A DNA stretch of 64,000 nucleotides from Kytococcus aerolatus (GTDB taxonomy: Bacteria > Actinomycetota > Actinomycetes > Actinomycetales > Dermatophilaceae): assembly GCF_900187395.1 (NCBI RefSeq), contig NZ_FYEZ01000001.1, positions 310,001 through 374,000 of the forward strand, written 5' to 3'. The notes under the pieces are model-generated. The model was not told the DNA's origin. It was given only the letters and a program-made list of their open reading frames with translations, and searched no databases. Positions 33,854 through 42,182 of the stretch are shown here, piece by piece. The position numbers and the translations under genes were made by a program. The number at the start of each line of letters is the position of its first letter. Positions within the stretch are counted from its first letter, which is position 1.

Positions 33854-36800
33854 CCCGAGCTCCCGGGTGAGCTGTGCCAGAGCTTCCGGCTCGGCACCCC
33901 TGAACGCAGGGGCAGCCCTCGACCTTCCTCACCCTCGACCTGAGCGTCATGGGTCTGCTGGGTGAGTCCTCGCACCGCCGAGTGGGAGTCGGCCGCCGCC
34001 CAGGCAGCATGCATCCCCTCCACACCACCGACTCGCAGGGCGTCGGTGAGGGCGGTCAGCTCCCAGGCCCCGGTGGCTCGCAGCGAGACACCGCGGGCCC
34101 CGGCCCTGCGCACGGTCCCGCGCACGAGCAGGAACCACGAGGAGAACAGCACCGGGGCGCAGCTGCCCTGGACGTCCTCGAAGAAGGTGGCGTCACTCGC
34201 CCCGGTGGGGTCGTTGAGCGTCACGAACACCACCCGCCGCCCGGACCGGACCGGCGGGGTCTGCGTGGCCACGCGCACCCCGGCCACGAGGACCTCCGCC
34301 CCGGAGCGCTGCGCGAGGAGATCCCGCGCAGGGGTGACCCCCAACGCCCGCAGGGTCGGCAGGTGCGGGTCCATCACGTGGGCACTGACGTCCAGGCCCA
34401 GCACCTCCAGCTCGTGGGCCACTCTCTCCTCGACGGTCATGGGCGGCAGCCCGGAGCCGGCGGACGCCCCCGGAGCCGGCAGGTCCAGCATCGACTGCAC
34501 TCCCTGCTCGGCAGCTGCCCGGTCCTGGGCGGCCCGTCCACTCACGCTGCGCTCGCGGCGGCGACGCTGCCGGGGATCCCTCCACCGCTCGAGCTCCAGG
34601 AGCTCCACGAGCAGGTCCCGACGGCGTTCCGGGGCGGCGAAGGAGTCGAAGGCCCCGGCCAGGATCATCCGCTCCACGACCGGGCGCTCCACGCGCGCTC
34701 GGTGCCAGAAGTCCGCCACCGAGGTGTACGGCTGACCAGCCACGACACGCCGGGCGTCGTCCTCCCCCAGCCCCTTGACCTCGGTGAGGGCGACCCTCAC
34801 CCCCCAGGGGCGGGCACGCTGGCGCACCCGGGCCAGGGCCTCCTCGGCGCCCACCTCACCGGGTGCTCGCTCCGACAGCTCCCCCAGCAGCGGAGGCTCT
34901 CCCACCCGTTCCACGCCGTAGCCCACCCCGGAGGCGTTCACGTCGACCCCGAGCACGGTCACGCCCAGCTCCCGGGCGTCGTCGAGGATGAGTCGCTTGG
35001 GATACATGCCCGGGTCGTGGGTGAGCACCCCGGCCAGGAAGTGCGCCGGGTAGTGGGTCTTCAACCAGGCCGACTGGTAGGTGGGCACCGCGAAGGCCGC
35101 CGCGTGCGCCTTGCAGAAACCGAAGGAGGCGAAGGACGCCAGCACCTCCCAGATCCGGTCGGCCACCTCCCCGGTGAACCCTTGGAGAGCCGCAGCGGCA
35201 CGCCACCACCGTTCGACCTGCTCCTGCCCCTGGGGCGTCCCCATCGCACGCCGCGCCTCATCGGAGTGGGCCAGACCCACCCCGGTGGTGGCAGCGATGA
35301 TCTGGAGGACCTGCTCGTGGAAGACCACCACCCCCTCGGTGCTCCGCAGGTACCCGGTGAGCGCGGGGTGCAGGTGCAGCGGTTCGCTCCACCCGAGCCG
35401 GGCCGCGAGGAAGGGAGTCACCATGTCCGACTTCACGGGGCCGGGACGGAACAGCGAGATGTCGATGATGAGATCCTCCAGGCTCCGGGGCCCGAACTTC
35501 CCGATGAGCTCCCGCTGGCCGGGAGACTCGATCTGGAAGCACCCCAGGGTCCGGGTGGAGGCGATGAGCCCGTAGGTCTCCGCGTCGTCCCACGGGATCA
35601 TCTCCTCGTCGTCGAGGTCGATCCGCACTCCCGTCGTGGACTCCACGAGATCCACCGTGTGGGCCATCGCCGACTGCATCCGGATCCCCAGCACGTCGAG
35701 CTTGAGCAGCCCCATGTCCTCGACGTCGTCCTTGTCGAACTGACTCATCGGGAAGCCCATCCAGCTGCGCTCCACCGGCGTCCGGTCGTGGAGACCGAGG
35801 TTGGAGAGGACCACCCCGCAGGGGTGCAGGGCGACGTGCCGGGGCAGGCCGTCCAGTCGCTCCACCAGCTCCAGCATCCGCTGGAGCCGGGGAGCGTCCA
35901 GCCCCGCCGCCCGCAGCTCGGGCAGCTCACGGACCGCCGAGCGGGCGTCCCGGGCGCGGATGTGCGGGAAGGCCTTGGCGAGCGCGTCGATCTCCTGCGG
36001 TGGCATGCCGAGCACCGACCCGACGTCACGGACCGCGTGTCGCACCCGATAGGTCTCCATCATCGACACGCAGGTCACCCGGTCGGCCCCGAAGTCCTCC
36101 AGCACCCGCTCGTAGATCTCAGTGCGCCGAGCCGACTCCACGTCGATGTCGATGTCCGGCAGCTCGGCCCGCAGCACCGAGCAGAAGCGCTCCATGAGCA
36201 GCCCGTGCCGCAGCGGATCGACCTGGCTGATCCCCAGCAGGTGGTTCACCAGGGACCCGGCCCCCGAGCCACGGGCCGCCACCCGGCCGCCCATCGAGCG
36301 GATGAGCTCGCACACGCGGGCCACCGTGAGGAAGTAGGTGGGGTAACCCAGTTGCCGGATCGTCGCGAGCTCAGCCTCCAGCCGGTCCTCGGCCTCCCGC
36401 CCCGCGCTCCCTCCCGGCCTCCGGTCGGCCAGCGCGCCCCGGCACCGGTGCACCAGACCCTCCATCGCGTCCGCGGAGTCCCGGAAACCCAGCACCGCGG
36501 GCTCCGGGAGGTGCACCGCCCCGATTCCCAGGTCATCCCGCGCCGAGAGCGCACACTCCGCCGCCACCTCCAGGGTGCTGGTCAGCAGCCGGTCTGCAGC
36601 CCGCGAGGCGGAGTGGAACCCGGCCCGCTGGGCGAGCCAGGCGGCCTGCTGGGCCATCGCCACCGAGGAGGCCAGGTGGCCGTGGGTGGTGCGCTGCCCG
36701 AGCTGCTCGGGGCGCAGCAGGACGCGCCGTCGGGCGGCGTCCAGCACGTCGGCCACCACCACGCCCTCCGGGTCGGTGTGCCGCACTGCGGCGGTCAGCA

Positions 36801-37473
36801 CCACCGGGAGCCCGAGCTCCTCCGCCAGGTGCCACATCCCGACCGCTTGCTCGGTGCACCCCTCGGTTCCTGCCGGAGTGCCAGCAGCCACCAGCTCCAC
36901 CACGAGCCGTCCTCCCTCACCGGGTGCGACACCCAGCCGCTCGCACCAACCCGCCAGCAGCGATCGCGCTCGGTCACGGTGCCGGGCCAGTACCGCCCGC
37001 CCCACATCGGAGTCCGGCCCCAGCAGCACGCGCACGGCCGGGCCAGCCCAGGCCACCATCTCCGGCGTGGCCCGCGGAGCCCCGCGCTCCCCGACGGCAT
37101 GCACCCGGGAGACCAGCCGACACAGGGCGGCCCACCCCACACCGCCGCCTCCCCCGCCCTCCCGGCCGGCGGCCAGCACTCGGATCCGGTCATGGCTCTC
37201 GTCGACCCACTGCCCACCCCGCACCGCGCTCCGCGGCCTCTGCCGCGGAGCGGCATGGGCCATGGTGAGGTCCACGCCGATCACCGGGGAGAGCCCTGCC
37301 CCGGAGCACGCCTGCGCGAAGCGCACCGCCCCGTAGAGACCGTCCCGGTCGGTGAGCGCGAGATGCGACTGCCCCCAGGCCGCGGCCCGGTCCACCAGCT
37401 CCTGCGGCGAGGAGACGCCGTACTGCAAGGAGAAGCTCGAGGCCACGTGGAGGTGGGCGAACTCCGCGCTCAC
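33847..37473 (-). CDS. dnaE2: Error-prone DnaE2-like DNA polymerase III alpha subunit
   Basis: A second replicative-type (C-family) polymerase used in damage tolerance; 1,208 residues. The N-terminal PHP domain begins FAHLHVASSFSLQYG. The catalytic Asp triad region is ELPDIDIDVESARR near residue 440, palm and finger motifs include RGSGAGSLVNHLLGI and LFRPGPVKSDMV, and HVALHPCGVVLSN and FCKAHAAAFA are present. It has an OB-fold near 1100 but no proofreading domain. The link with DinB, a HEPN protein and DUF6504 matches a Streptomyces arrangement I recall (SCO1737-1739) rather than the imuA-imuB cassette. The GTG at 37473 overlaps the upstream stop as GTGA. Confidence 0.9.
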   Translation of the reverse strand: MSAEFAHLHVASSFSLQYGVSSPQELVDRAAAWGQSHLALTDRDGLYGAVRFAQACSGAGLSPVIGVDLTMAHAAPRQRPRSAVRGGQWVDESHDRIRVLAAGREGGGGGGVGWAALCRLVSRVHAVGERGAPRATPEMVAWAGPAVRVLLGPDSDVGRAVLARHRDRARSLLAGWCERLGVAPGEGGRLVVELVAAGTPAGTEGCTEQAVGMWHLAEELGLPVVLTAAVRHTDPEGVVVADVLDAARRRVLLRPEQLGQRTTHGHLASSVAMAQQAAWLAQRAGFHSASRAADRLLTSTLEVAAECALSARDDLGIGAVHLPEPAVLGFRDSADAMEGLVHRCRGALADRRPGGSAGREAEDRLEAELATIRQLGYPTYFLTVARVCELIRSMGGRVAARGSGAGSLVNHLLGISQVDPLRHGLLMERFCSVLRAELPDIDIDVESARRTEIYERVLEDFGADRVTCVSMMETYRVRHAVRDVGSVLGMPPQEIDALAKAFPHIRARDARSAVRELPELRAAGLDAPRLQRMLELVERLDGLPRHVALHPCGVVLSNLGLHDRTPVERSWMGFPMSQFDKDDVEDMGLLKLDVLGIRMQSAMAHTVDLVESTTGVRIDLDDEEMIPWDDAETYGLIASTRTLGCFQIESPGQRELIGKFGPRSLEDLIIDISLFRPGPVKSDMVTPFLAARLGWSEPLHLHPALTGYLRSTEGVVVFHEQVLQIIAATTGVGLAHSDEARRAMGTPQGQEQVERWWRAAAALQGFTGEVADRIWEVLASFASFGFCKAHAAAFAVPTYQSAWLKTHYPAHFLAGVLTHDPGMYPKRLILDDARELGVTVLGVDVNASGVGYGVERVGEPPLLGELSERAPGEVGAEEALARVRQRARPWGVRVALTEVKGLGEDDARRVVAGQPYTSVADFWHRARVERPVVERMILAGAFDSFAAPERRRDLLVELLELERWRDPRQRRRRERSVSGRAAQDRAAAEQGVQSMLDLPAPGASAGSGLPPMTVEERVAHELEVLGLDVSAHVMDPHLPTLRALGVTPARDLLAQRSGAEVLVAGVRVATQTPPVRSGRRVVFVTLNDPTGASDATFFEDVQGSCAPVLFSSWFLLVRGTVRRAGARGVSLRATGAWELTALTDALRVGGVEGMHAAWAAADSHSAVRGLTQQTHDAQVEGEEGRGLPLRSGVPSRKLWHSSPGSSGW

Positions 37474-37925
37474 CCACGCCCCCCGACCACGCCAGCACCC
37501 ACGAGCATCGCCGTGGCCGGCGGCAGGACGGGCAGCCCCACCACACGACGGACCGTGGCCTCGAACTCCTCGACCTGACGCACCAGGTCGTCGGCCTCCC
37601 GCTGGGAGCACCGCTGCCCGCCCGCCAGCGCCGACCGGCGCCGAGCCGAGTCGGCGAAGAAGACCGCCCACTCCTGGAGCTCCGGGGCCACCCCGACCAA
37701 CAGCTCCCAGACGCTGCGTGGACGACCCCTCTCCCCCGGGACGCTGCGTGCCGCGACCACCGCGGCCGCCGCCCGCAAAGCCCCCAGGTGCGCCGCCTCG
37801 TAACGCAGCTCGGGCTCCGGGGTGGCACAGGCCTCGGCCAGGCTCTCCCGGGCCCGCTCCACGAGGGACAGCACCGTCCCCGCACACCCTCCGGGAATCG
37901 CTCCCTGCATCGTCATCGTCGTCAT
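37470..37925 (-). CDS. SAV_6107 family HEPN-domain protein
   Basis: A 151-residue, mostly helical protein matching the SAV_6107 HEPN family. It starts MTTMTMQG and contains LSLVERARESLAEACATPEPELRYEAAHLGALRAAAAVVAAR, then SVWELLVGVAPELQEWAVFFADSARRR. HEPN proteins bind nucleotides or RNA; some are RNases with RxxxxH, and FFADSARRR shows no such His, so catalytic activity is doubtful. It is consistently found just upstream of dnaE2/dinB in actinobacteria, in a role analogous to ImuA' by position only. ATG at 37925 with GGGAGGGAG upstream; the stop overlaps dnaE2. Confidence 0.82.
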   Translation of the reverse strand: MTTMTMQGAIPGGCAGTVLSLVERARESLAEACATPEPELRYEAAHLGALRAAAAVVAARSVPGERGRPRSVWELLVGVAPELQEWAVFFADSARRRSALAGGQRCSQREADDLVRQVEEFEATVRRVVGLPVLPPATAMLVGAGVVGGRG

Positions 37926-37989
37926 GGTCTCCCTCCCTGCTCTGATTTCCCTGTTCCTCCGGCATTCCCTGACCCGGCCCACCGGGCCC

Positions 37990-38298
37990 TCAGTCCAGGA
38001 CCCGGTCCAGCTGCCACCCGGCCGCCACCCCTGCCGGAGGCGCCACGAGGTCGAAGACGCCCATCGGCTGGTGCCTCCCCGCCCGTGCCTCCACCCGCCA
38101 GACCGTCTCGTCGGCACCGGTCTCCCAGGCCAGCCCGTCGTCCTCGGTGACATGACGCCACCACGGGTGCCGCCGGAACCACCGGTCGACCACCTCGCAG
38201 ACCACGTACAACCGCCCCCGCCAGACGAAGGCATCCGGCCGTTCCGCCCCGATCTCCTGCACCGTGCGGACCTCCACCGCCTCAGCACACCGCCTCAT
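37990..38298 (-). CDS. DUF6504 family protein, first gene of the SOS operon
   Basis: A 102-residue protein with the family pattern RPDAFVWRGRLYVVCEVVDRWFRRHPWW, then VWRVEARAG...MGVFDLV and WQLDRVLD at the end. It is a small beta-rich domain of unknown role. It sits first in the DNA-damage operon, 64 bases before the HEPN gene. The ATG at 38298 follows GGAAGGAG; immediately upstream is a perfect GC hairpin (38311-38333), and the LexA box lies 59 bases upstream. Confidence 0.82.
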   Translation of the reverse strand: MRRCAEAVEVRTVQEIGAERPDAFVWRGRLYVVCEVVDRWFRRHPWWRHVTEDDGLAWETGADETVWRVEARAGRHQPMGVFDLVAPPAGVAAGWQLDRVLD

Positions 38299-38310
38299 GA
38301 CCGCTCCTTC

Positions 38311-38333
38311 CTCCCGCCCGCAGCGGGCGGGAG
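38311..38333 (-). promoter_or_regulatory. GC hairpin abutting the ribosome site of the mutagenesis operon
   Basis: Eleven-base perfect arms (38311-38321 and 38323-38333) around one base. On the minus strand the 3' arm ends at the GGAAGGAG ribosome site of the DUF6504 gene, so the RNA hairpin could limit translation or attenuate transcription. Confidence 0.45.
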
Positions 38334-38356
38334 AGTCATGACCGGCGACCCTCCGG

Positions 38357-38372
38357 TCGAACTTTCGTTCTA
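38357..38372. promoter_or_regulatory. LexA (SOS) box
   Basis: TCGAACTTTCGTTCTA matches the actinobacterial/Bacillus-type consensus TCGAAC-N4-GTTCGA at 11 of 12 fixed positions. It lies 59 bases upstream of the DUF6504-HEPN-dnaE2-dinB operon and overlaps a TAGAAC/TAAGAA -10-like region on the minus strand, so bound LexA should block transcription. Confidence 0.85.
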
Positions 38373-38394
38373 CTTCTTACCGTACGTGCGGACA

Positions 38395-38406
38395 GTACAT
38401 ATGTAC
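38395..38406. promoter_or_regulatory. 12-bp palindrome GTACATATGTAC between the SOS operon and the prenyl synthase
   Basis: Perfect symmetric site 23 bases from the LexA box and 85 bases before the prenyl synthase start. It could be a second operator for either divergent gene; the binding protein is unknown. Confidence 0.3.
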
Positions 38407-38491
38407 CACACCGCCGTCAAGGGACATTGATCCACCGGGCACCGACAACCTCCCGGGATCCGCAGAATCAGGCCGCACTAGGCTGTGCCGC

Positions 38492-39580
38492 GTGAGTCCC
38501 CACCCCCTGGATCAGGCGTTCCGCGACGACCTCCACCGCACCATCACGGAGCAGATCGAGGCCCACCGCGCCCAGCTCGCCGAGATCGACCCCGACGCCG
38601 ACGAGCTGGCCCAGGCCATCGCCTCCCTCCTGCGTGGCGGCAAGCGCCTCCGCGCGGGCTTCCTCCACTGGGGCCACCTCGCCGCCGGTGGCAGCGCCGG
38701 GCCGGCCACCACCCGTGCCGCCAGCGCGATGGAGTTCTTCCAGGCCGCCGCGCTCATCCATGACGACGTCATGGACGACAGCGACACCCGCCGCGGCGCT
38801 CCCGCCGCCCACCGCGCCTGGGCCGACCGCCACCGCAGCTCCGGCCTCGAGGGGTCACCCGAGGAGCACGGACGTGCCGGGGCGATCCTCGCCGGCGACC
38901 TCTGCCTCGTCTGGGCCGACACCGCCTTCACCGGCTGCGGCTGGGACCCCGCAACCCTCGAGCGCGCCCGCCCCACCTGGGATCTCATGCGCACCCAGCT
39001 CATGGGGGGCCAGTTCCTCGACATCCTCAACGCCGCCCGCCCCTGGGAGCACGAGTCCACCGCCGAGCGCGACGCCCGCGTCCTGCGCGTCATGCAGTAC
39101 AAGAGCGCCAAGTACTCCATCGAGCACCCACTGCTCATCGGCGCCGACGCCGCCGGTGTCGACCCCGCCACCCGCGAGCTCCTCAGCGACTACGGGCTCC
39201 ACCTCGGCGTGGCCTTCCAGCTGCGCGACGACGTCCTCGGTGTCTTCGGCGACCCGGAAGCCACCGGCAAGCCCTCCGGGGACGATCTGCGCGAGGGTAA
39301 GCGGACCGCCCTGGTCGTCGGCGCGCTGGACGCCGCCGCCCCCGCCGACGCCGAGCGCTTCTCCGCCCTCCTGGGATCCCCCGCGCTCAGCCCTGAGGAG
39401 ATCGGCTGGATGCGCGGCCTGCTGCAGTCCTCCGGGGCGGTCGACCGCGTCGAGGGGCAGATCGACCACCACCTCACCCGCGCCCTGAGCGCCCTCGAGC
39501 AGGCCGGCCCGACCCTGGAGCCGACCGCTGTCCGGGCCCTCGTGGACCTCGCCCACCTCACGACGCAGCGCGCCGCCTGA
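38492..39580 (+). CDS. Polyprenyl (geranylgeranyl-type) diphosphate synthase
   Basis: Condenses isopentenyl diphosphate with allylic diphosphates to make C20 or longer prenyl chains for menaquinone, carotenoid or polyprenyl phosphate synthesis. In 362 residues the first aspartate-rich motif is DDVMDDSD at 91-98 followed by TRRG, the second is LRDDVLGVFGD near 240, with GGKRLRAG at 49-56 and KPSGDDLREGKRT. Chain length cannot be fixed from sequence. The GTG at 38492 is probably leaderless: TAGGCT (38479-38484) ends seven bases before it. It resembles M. tuberculosis idsA2 in position beside Rv2175c. Confidence 0.92.
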   Translation: MSPHPLDQAFRDDLHRTITEQIEAHRAQLAEIDPDADELAQAIASLLRGGKRLRAGFLHWGHLAAGGSAGPATTRAASAMEFFQAAALIHDDVMDDSDTRRGAPAAHRAWADRHRSSGLEGSPEEHGRAGAILAGDLCLVWADTAFTGCGWDPATLERARPTWDLMRTQLMGGQFLDILNAARPWEHESTAERDARVLRVMQYKSAKYSIEHPLLIGADAAGVDPATRELLSDYGLHLGVAFQLRDDVLGVFGDPEATGKPSGDDLREGKRTALVVGALDAAAPADAERFSALLGSPALSPEEIGWMRGLLQSSGAVDRVEGQIDHHLTRALSALEQAGPTLEPTAVRALVDLAHLTTQRAA

Positions 39581-39623
39581 CCCCGGGGGGGCGGACGGCG
39601 CGCTCAGCCGGCCGCGCCCGGTC

Positions 39624-39983
39624 TCACCAGGCGGTCTCGGCGGCCCGGCGACGGATCTCGGTCTTGTGCCCGGCGTGGAGGTCTTCGATCGGCGACCCCT
39701 CCCGCAGCGTCTCGTCCGGCGCGAAGAGCCACCGGATGACGTCCTCGTCGGACATCCCGCCGTCGGCCAGCACGGTGATGGTCCCGGGCAGCGCCTTCAC
39801 CACGCCCCGGTCGTCGAAGAAGCGTGCCGGCACCTGCACGACATCGCGCTCGCCGCGGCGCAGCGCCACGACCTCGCGGTCCTTGATCCACTGCCGCACG
39901 GTCGTCAGCGGCAGGTCGAACCGCTCGGCGAGATCGGGCACGGTGGTCCACTCGATGCTGTCGAACAGGTCCTGGTCGGTCAT
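39624..39983 (-). CDS. Rv2175c-family DNA-binding protein
   Basis: A 119-residue protein with an N-terminal winged helix-turn-helix (WTTVPDLAERFDLPLTTVRQWIKDREVVALRRGERDVVQVPARFF) and a short C-terminal helical region (DEDVIRWLFAPDETLREGSPIEDLHAGHKTEIRRRA). The M. tuberculosis homologue binds DNA and is phosphorylated by PknL at an N-terminal threonine; whether the same residue is used here cannot be said. The start overlaps the aroG stop as ATGA, so it is the last gene of the plsC-aroG-Rv2175c operon. Confidence 0.88.
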   Translation of the reverse strand: MTDQDLFDSIEWTTVPDLAERFDLPLTTVRQWIKDREVVALRRGERDVVQVPARFFDDRGVVKALPGTITVLADGGMSDEDVIRWLFAPDETLREGSPIEDLHAGHKTEIRRRAAETAW

Positions 39984-41359
39984 GACACGCCTCCGGTGGG
40001 GTCGCTCTCACGGAGCATCTGCGCCACGAGCAGCGCGAGCTCCAGGGACTGGTTACGGTTCAGACGGGGGTCGCAGGGCGACTCGTAGCGCTGCCCCAGA
40101 TCCCCCTCCAGCACGGGCACCACGCCACCGATGCACTCGGTCACGTCGTTCCCCGAGAGCTCCACGTGCACGCCACCGGGCACCGTGCCCAGGGCACCGT
40201 GGACCTCGAAGAAGCCGCGCACCTCGTCGACGACGTCGTCGAAGTGACGCGTCTTGTGCCCGCTGGCGGAGGTGAAGGTGTTGCCGTGCATCGGGTCCGT
40301 GAGCCAGAGCGGGGCCGCCCCCAGGGCCTGCACCGCCTCGACGATCGGGGGCAGCGCCTCCCGGATCACCCCTGCGCCCATCCGGGTGATGAAGGTGAGC
40401 CGGCCCGGTGTGCGGTCCGGGTCCAGCCGGTCGACCAGCCGGCGCACGTCGTCGGCGCTGGTGGTCGGTCCGAGCTTCACCCCCACGGGATTCATGACCC
40501 GAGCCAGGAAGTCGATGTGGGCCTCGTCGGGGTGACGGGTCCGCTCCCCGGCCCAGAGGAAGTGCCCGGAGGTGGCGTAGGGCAGCCCGGTCCGGCTGTC
40601 GATGCGCGTGAGCGGCCGCTCGTAGTCGAGCACCAGGGCCTCGTGGCTGGCGAACACGGTGGTCGAGTGGAAGAGCGGCGAGTCCACACCGATGGCCCGG
40701 TTGAAGCGCAGCGCACGAGCGACCCCCTCGGTGACCTCGTCGTACTGCCGGACGGCCTCGGTCCGGGGAGTCCCAGCACCCCAGGTGACCATGTTCTCTA
40801 GGTCGGCGTAACCGCCGCTGACCCAGGCTCGGACGAGGTTGAGCGTCGAGGCGCTCGCGTTGTAGGCCTCCAGCATCCGATCGGGGTCGTGGAGGCGGCT
40901 GGCCTCGTCGAACGGGAACCCGTTGACCATGTCACCGCGGTAGGTGGGCAGCTCGACCCCGTCGCGGGTCTCGGTGTCCTGGGACCGGGGCTTGCCGAAC
41001 TGGCCGGCGATGCGGCCGACCTTCACCACCGGCAGGCCCGCCCCGTAGGTGAGCACGGCGGCCATCTGGAGCAGCACGCCCACCCGGTCCCGGATGTTGG
41101 CGGCCGTCACCTGGTCGAAGGTCTCGGCGCACTCGCCGGCCTGCAGGACGAAGCTCTCCCCCCGGGACGCCCCGGCCAGCTGGTCACGGAGGGTGTCGCA
41201 CTCCTCGGCGAAGACCAGCGGGGGGAACTGGCCCAGCCGCTCCCGCACCCGCTCGGCCTCGGCCTCGTCCGGCCAGCTGGGCTGCTGGCGGGCGGGCAGG
41301 TCGGGCCAGATGCCGGTGACGGCACCGGCCTGGACGGGACGGTTCGGCGCCGGATTCAT
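39980..41359 (-). CDS. aroG: Class II 3-deoxy-D-arabino-heptulosonate 7-phosphate synthase
   Basis: First step of the shikimate pathway: phosphoenolpyruvate plus erythrose 4-phosphate to DAHP. The 459-residue type II (plant-like) enzyme shows QPSWPD at the N-terminus, LQAGECAETF with the metal-ligand Cys, KVGRIAGQFGKPRS, YRGDMVNGF, WAGERTRHPDEAHIDF, WLTDPMHGNT and ESPCDPRLNRNQSLELALLVAQML. As in mycobacteria it would be the aromatic-pathway entry point under feedback control. The ATG at 41359 overlaps the plsC stop (ATGA). Confidence 0.96.
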   Translation of the reverse strand: MNPAPNRPVQAGAVTGIWPDLPARQQPSWPDEAEAERVRERLGQFPPLVFAEECDTLRDQLAGASRGESFVLQAGECAETFDQVTAANIRDRVGVLLQMAAVLTYGAGLPVVKVGRIAGQFGKPRSQDTETRDGVELPTYRGDMVNGFPFDEASRLHDPDRMLEAYNASASTLNLVRAWVSGGYADLENMVTWGAGTPRTEAVRQYDEVTEGVARALRFNRAIGVDSPLFHSTTVFASHEALVLDYERPLTRIDSRTGLPYATSGHFLWAGERTRHPDEAHIDFLARVMNPVGVKLGPTTSADDVRRLVDRLDPDRTPGRLTFITRMGAGVIREALPPIVEAVQALGAAPLWLTDPMHGNTFTSASGHKTRHFDDVVDEVRGFFEVHGALGTVPGGVHVELSGNDVTECIGGVVPVLEGDLGQRYESPCDPRLNRNQSLELALLVAQMLRESDPTGGVS

Positions 41360-42090
41360 GCCCCCTGCACCGCCCGTCGGGCCTTCACGACGCTGGAGTA
41401 CTCGTCGACGTACTCCTGCCCGGTGATGGCCTGGATCCGCCGCATGACCTCGTCGGTGGCCGCCCGCAGGTCGTCCCGGCGCGGGTGGCGGATCATCTCG
41501 TCGAGCGCCTCCTCGGACTCACCGGCGTGCAGGGCGCGCAGGTGCTCCACGACGTCCAGCGGCTCCCCGAAGGTGGCGGTGAAGGTGCGCACCTTCGGCA
41601 GGCTCGCCTCGATGGGCTGGATCTCGGTCATCCCCTCCAGGCCCACGGGGATGATGGGCGAGCCCGTGGAGAGGGCCAGGCGCACCGCGCCGGTCCGCCC
41701 GCGGTAGAGGCGCCCGTCCGGGGAGCGCGTCCCCTCCGGGTAGATGCCCAACAGGTCACCGTCCTTGAGCACCTGCTCCGCCTCGCTGAGGGCGGCCAGG
41801 CTCTTGCGACCACCGGACCGGTCGGTGGGGATCTGCCCGACCGCGCGGAAGAAGGTCGCCATGGCCCGCCCCTTGACCCCGGGCTGGTTGAAGTACTCGG
41901 CCTTGGCCGGGTAGCGCAGCTGCCGGGGCACGATCATCGGCAGGGCGATGGAGTCGAAGAAGCTGGAGTGGTTGGCCGCGATGATGGCCGGACCGTTGCG
42001 GGGCACGTGGTGCAGGCCGTGGACGGTGGGGCGGTAGGCCAGATTGAGCGCCGGTCCCAGGGCCACGTTCTTCAAGGTCCAGTAGAGCAC
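41356..42090 (-). CDS. 1-acyl-sn-glycerol-3-phosphate acyltransferase (PlsC family)
   Basis: Membrane-associated acyltransferase making phosphatidic acid; 244 residues. Conserved motifs are NHSSFFD (HX4D, catalytic), AVGQIPTDR, IYPEGTRSPDGRLYRGRTG (acceptor binding) and PIIPVGLEG. The GTG at 42090 has CAGGAGA five bases upstream and starts at the conserved YWTLKNVALGP segment; longer readings are not protein-like. First gene of the plsC-aroG-Rv2175c operon. Confidence 0.92.
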   Translation of the reverse strand: MLYWTLKNVALGPALNLAYRPTVHGLHHVPRNGPAIIAANHSSFFDSIALPMIVPRQLRYPAKAEYFNQPGVKGRAMATFFRAVGQIPTDRSGGRKSLAALSEAEQVLKDGDLLGIYPEGTRSPDGRLYRGRTGAVRLALSTGSPIIPVGLEGMTEIQPIEASLPKVRTFTATFGEPLDVVEHLRALHAGESEEALDEMIRHPRRDDLRAATDEVMRRIQAITGQEYVDEYSSVVKARRAVQGA

Positions 42091-42182
42091 CAGTTCTCCT
42101 GCCTCCGTCGAGCACGGCGCCGAGCGGCACCGCCGCCCCATCCTTTCACGACGGGCTCCTGGCCCCGTGACAGGATCGGGAC

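Noticed and set aside
33949-37578. Plus-strand open frame of about 1,209 codons opposite the DnaE2 gene
   Set aside because: It mirrors the codon bias of the antisense dnaE2 and has no ribosome site, family motif or promoter.
38380-38420. PafBC-type damage-responsive promoter next to the LexA box
   Set aside because: The sequence TGTCCGCA with a following TAAGAA matches only part of that motif; the LexA box alone explains the control.
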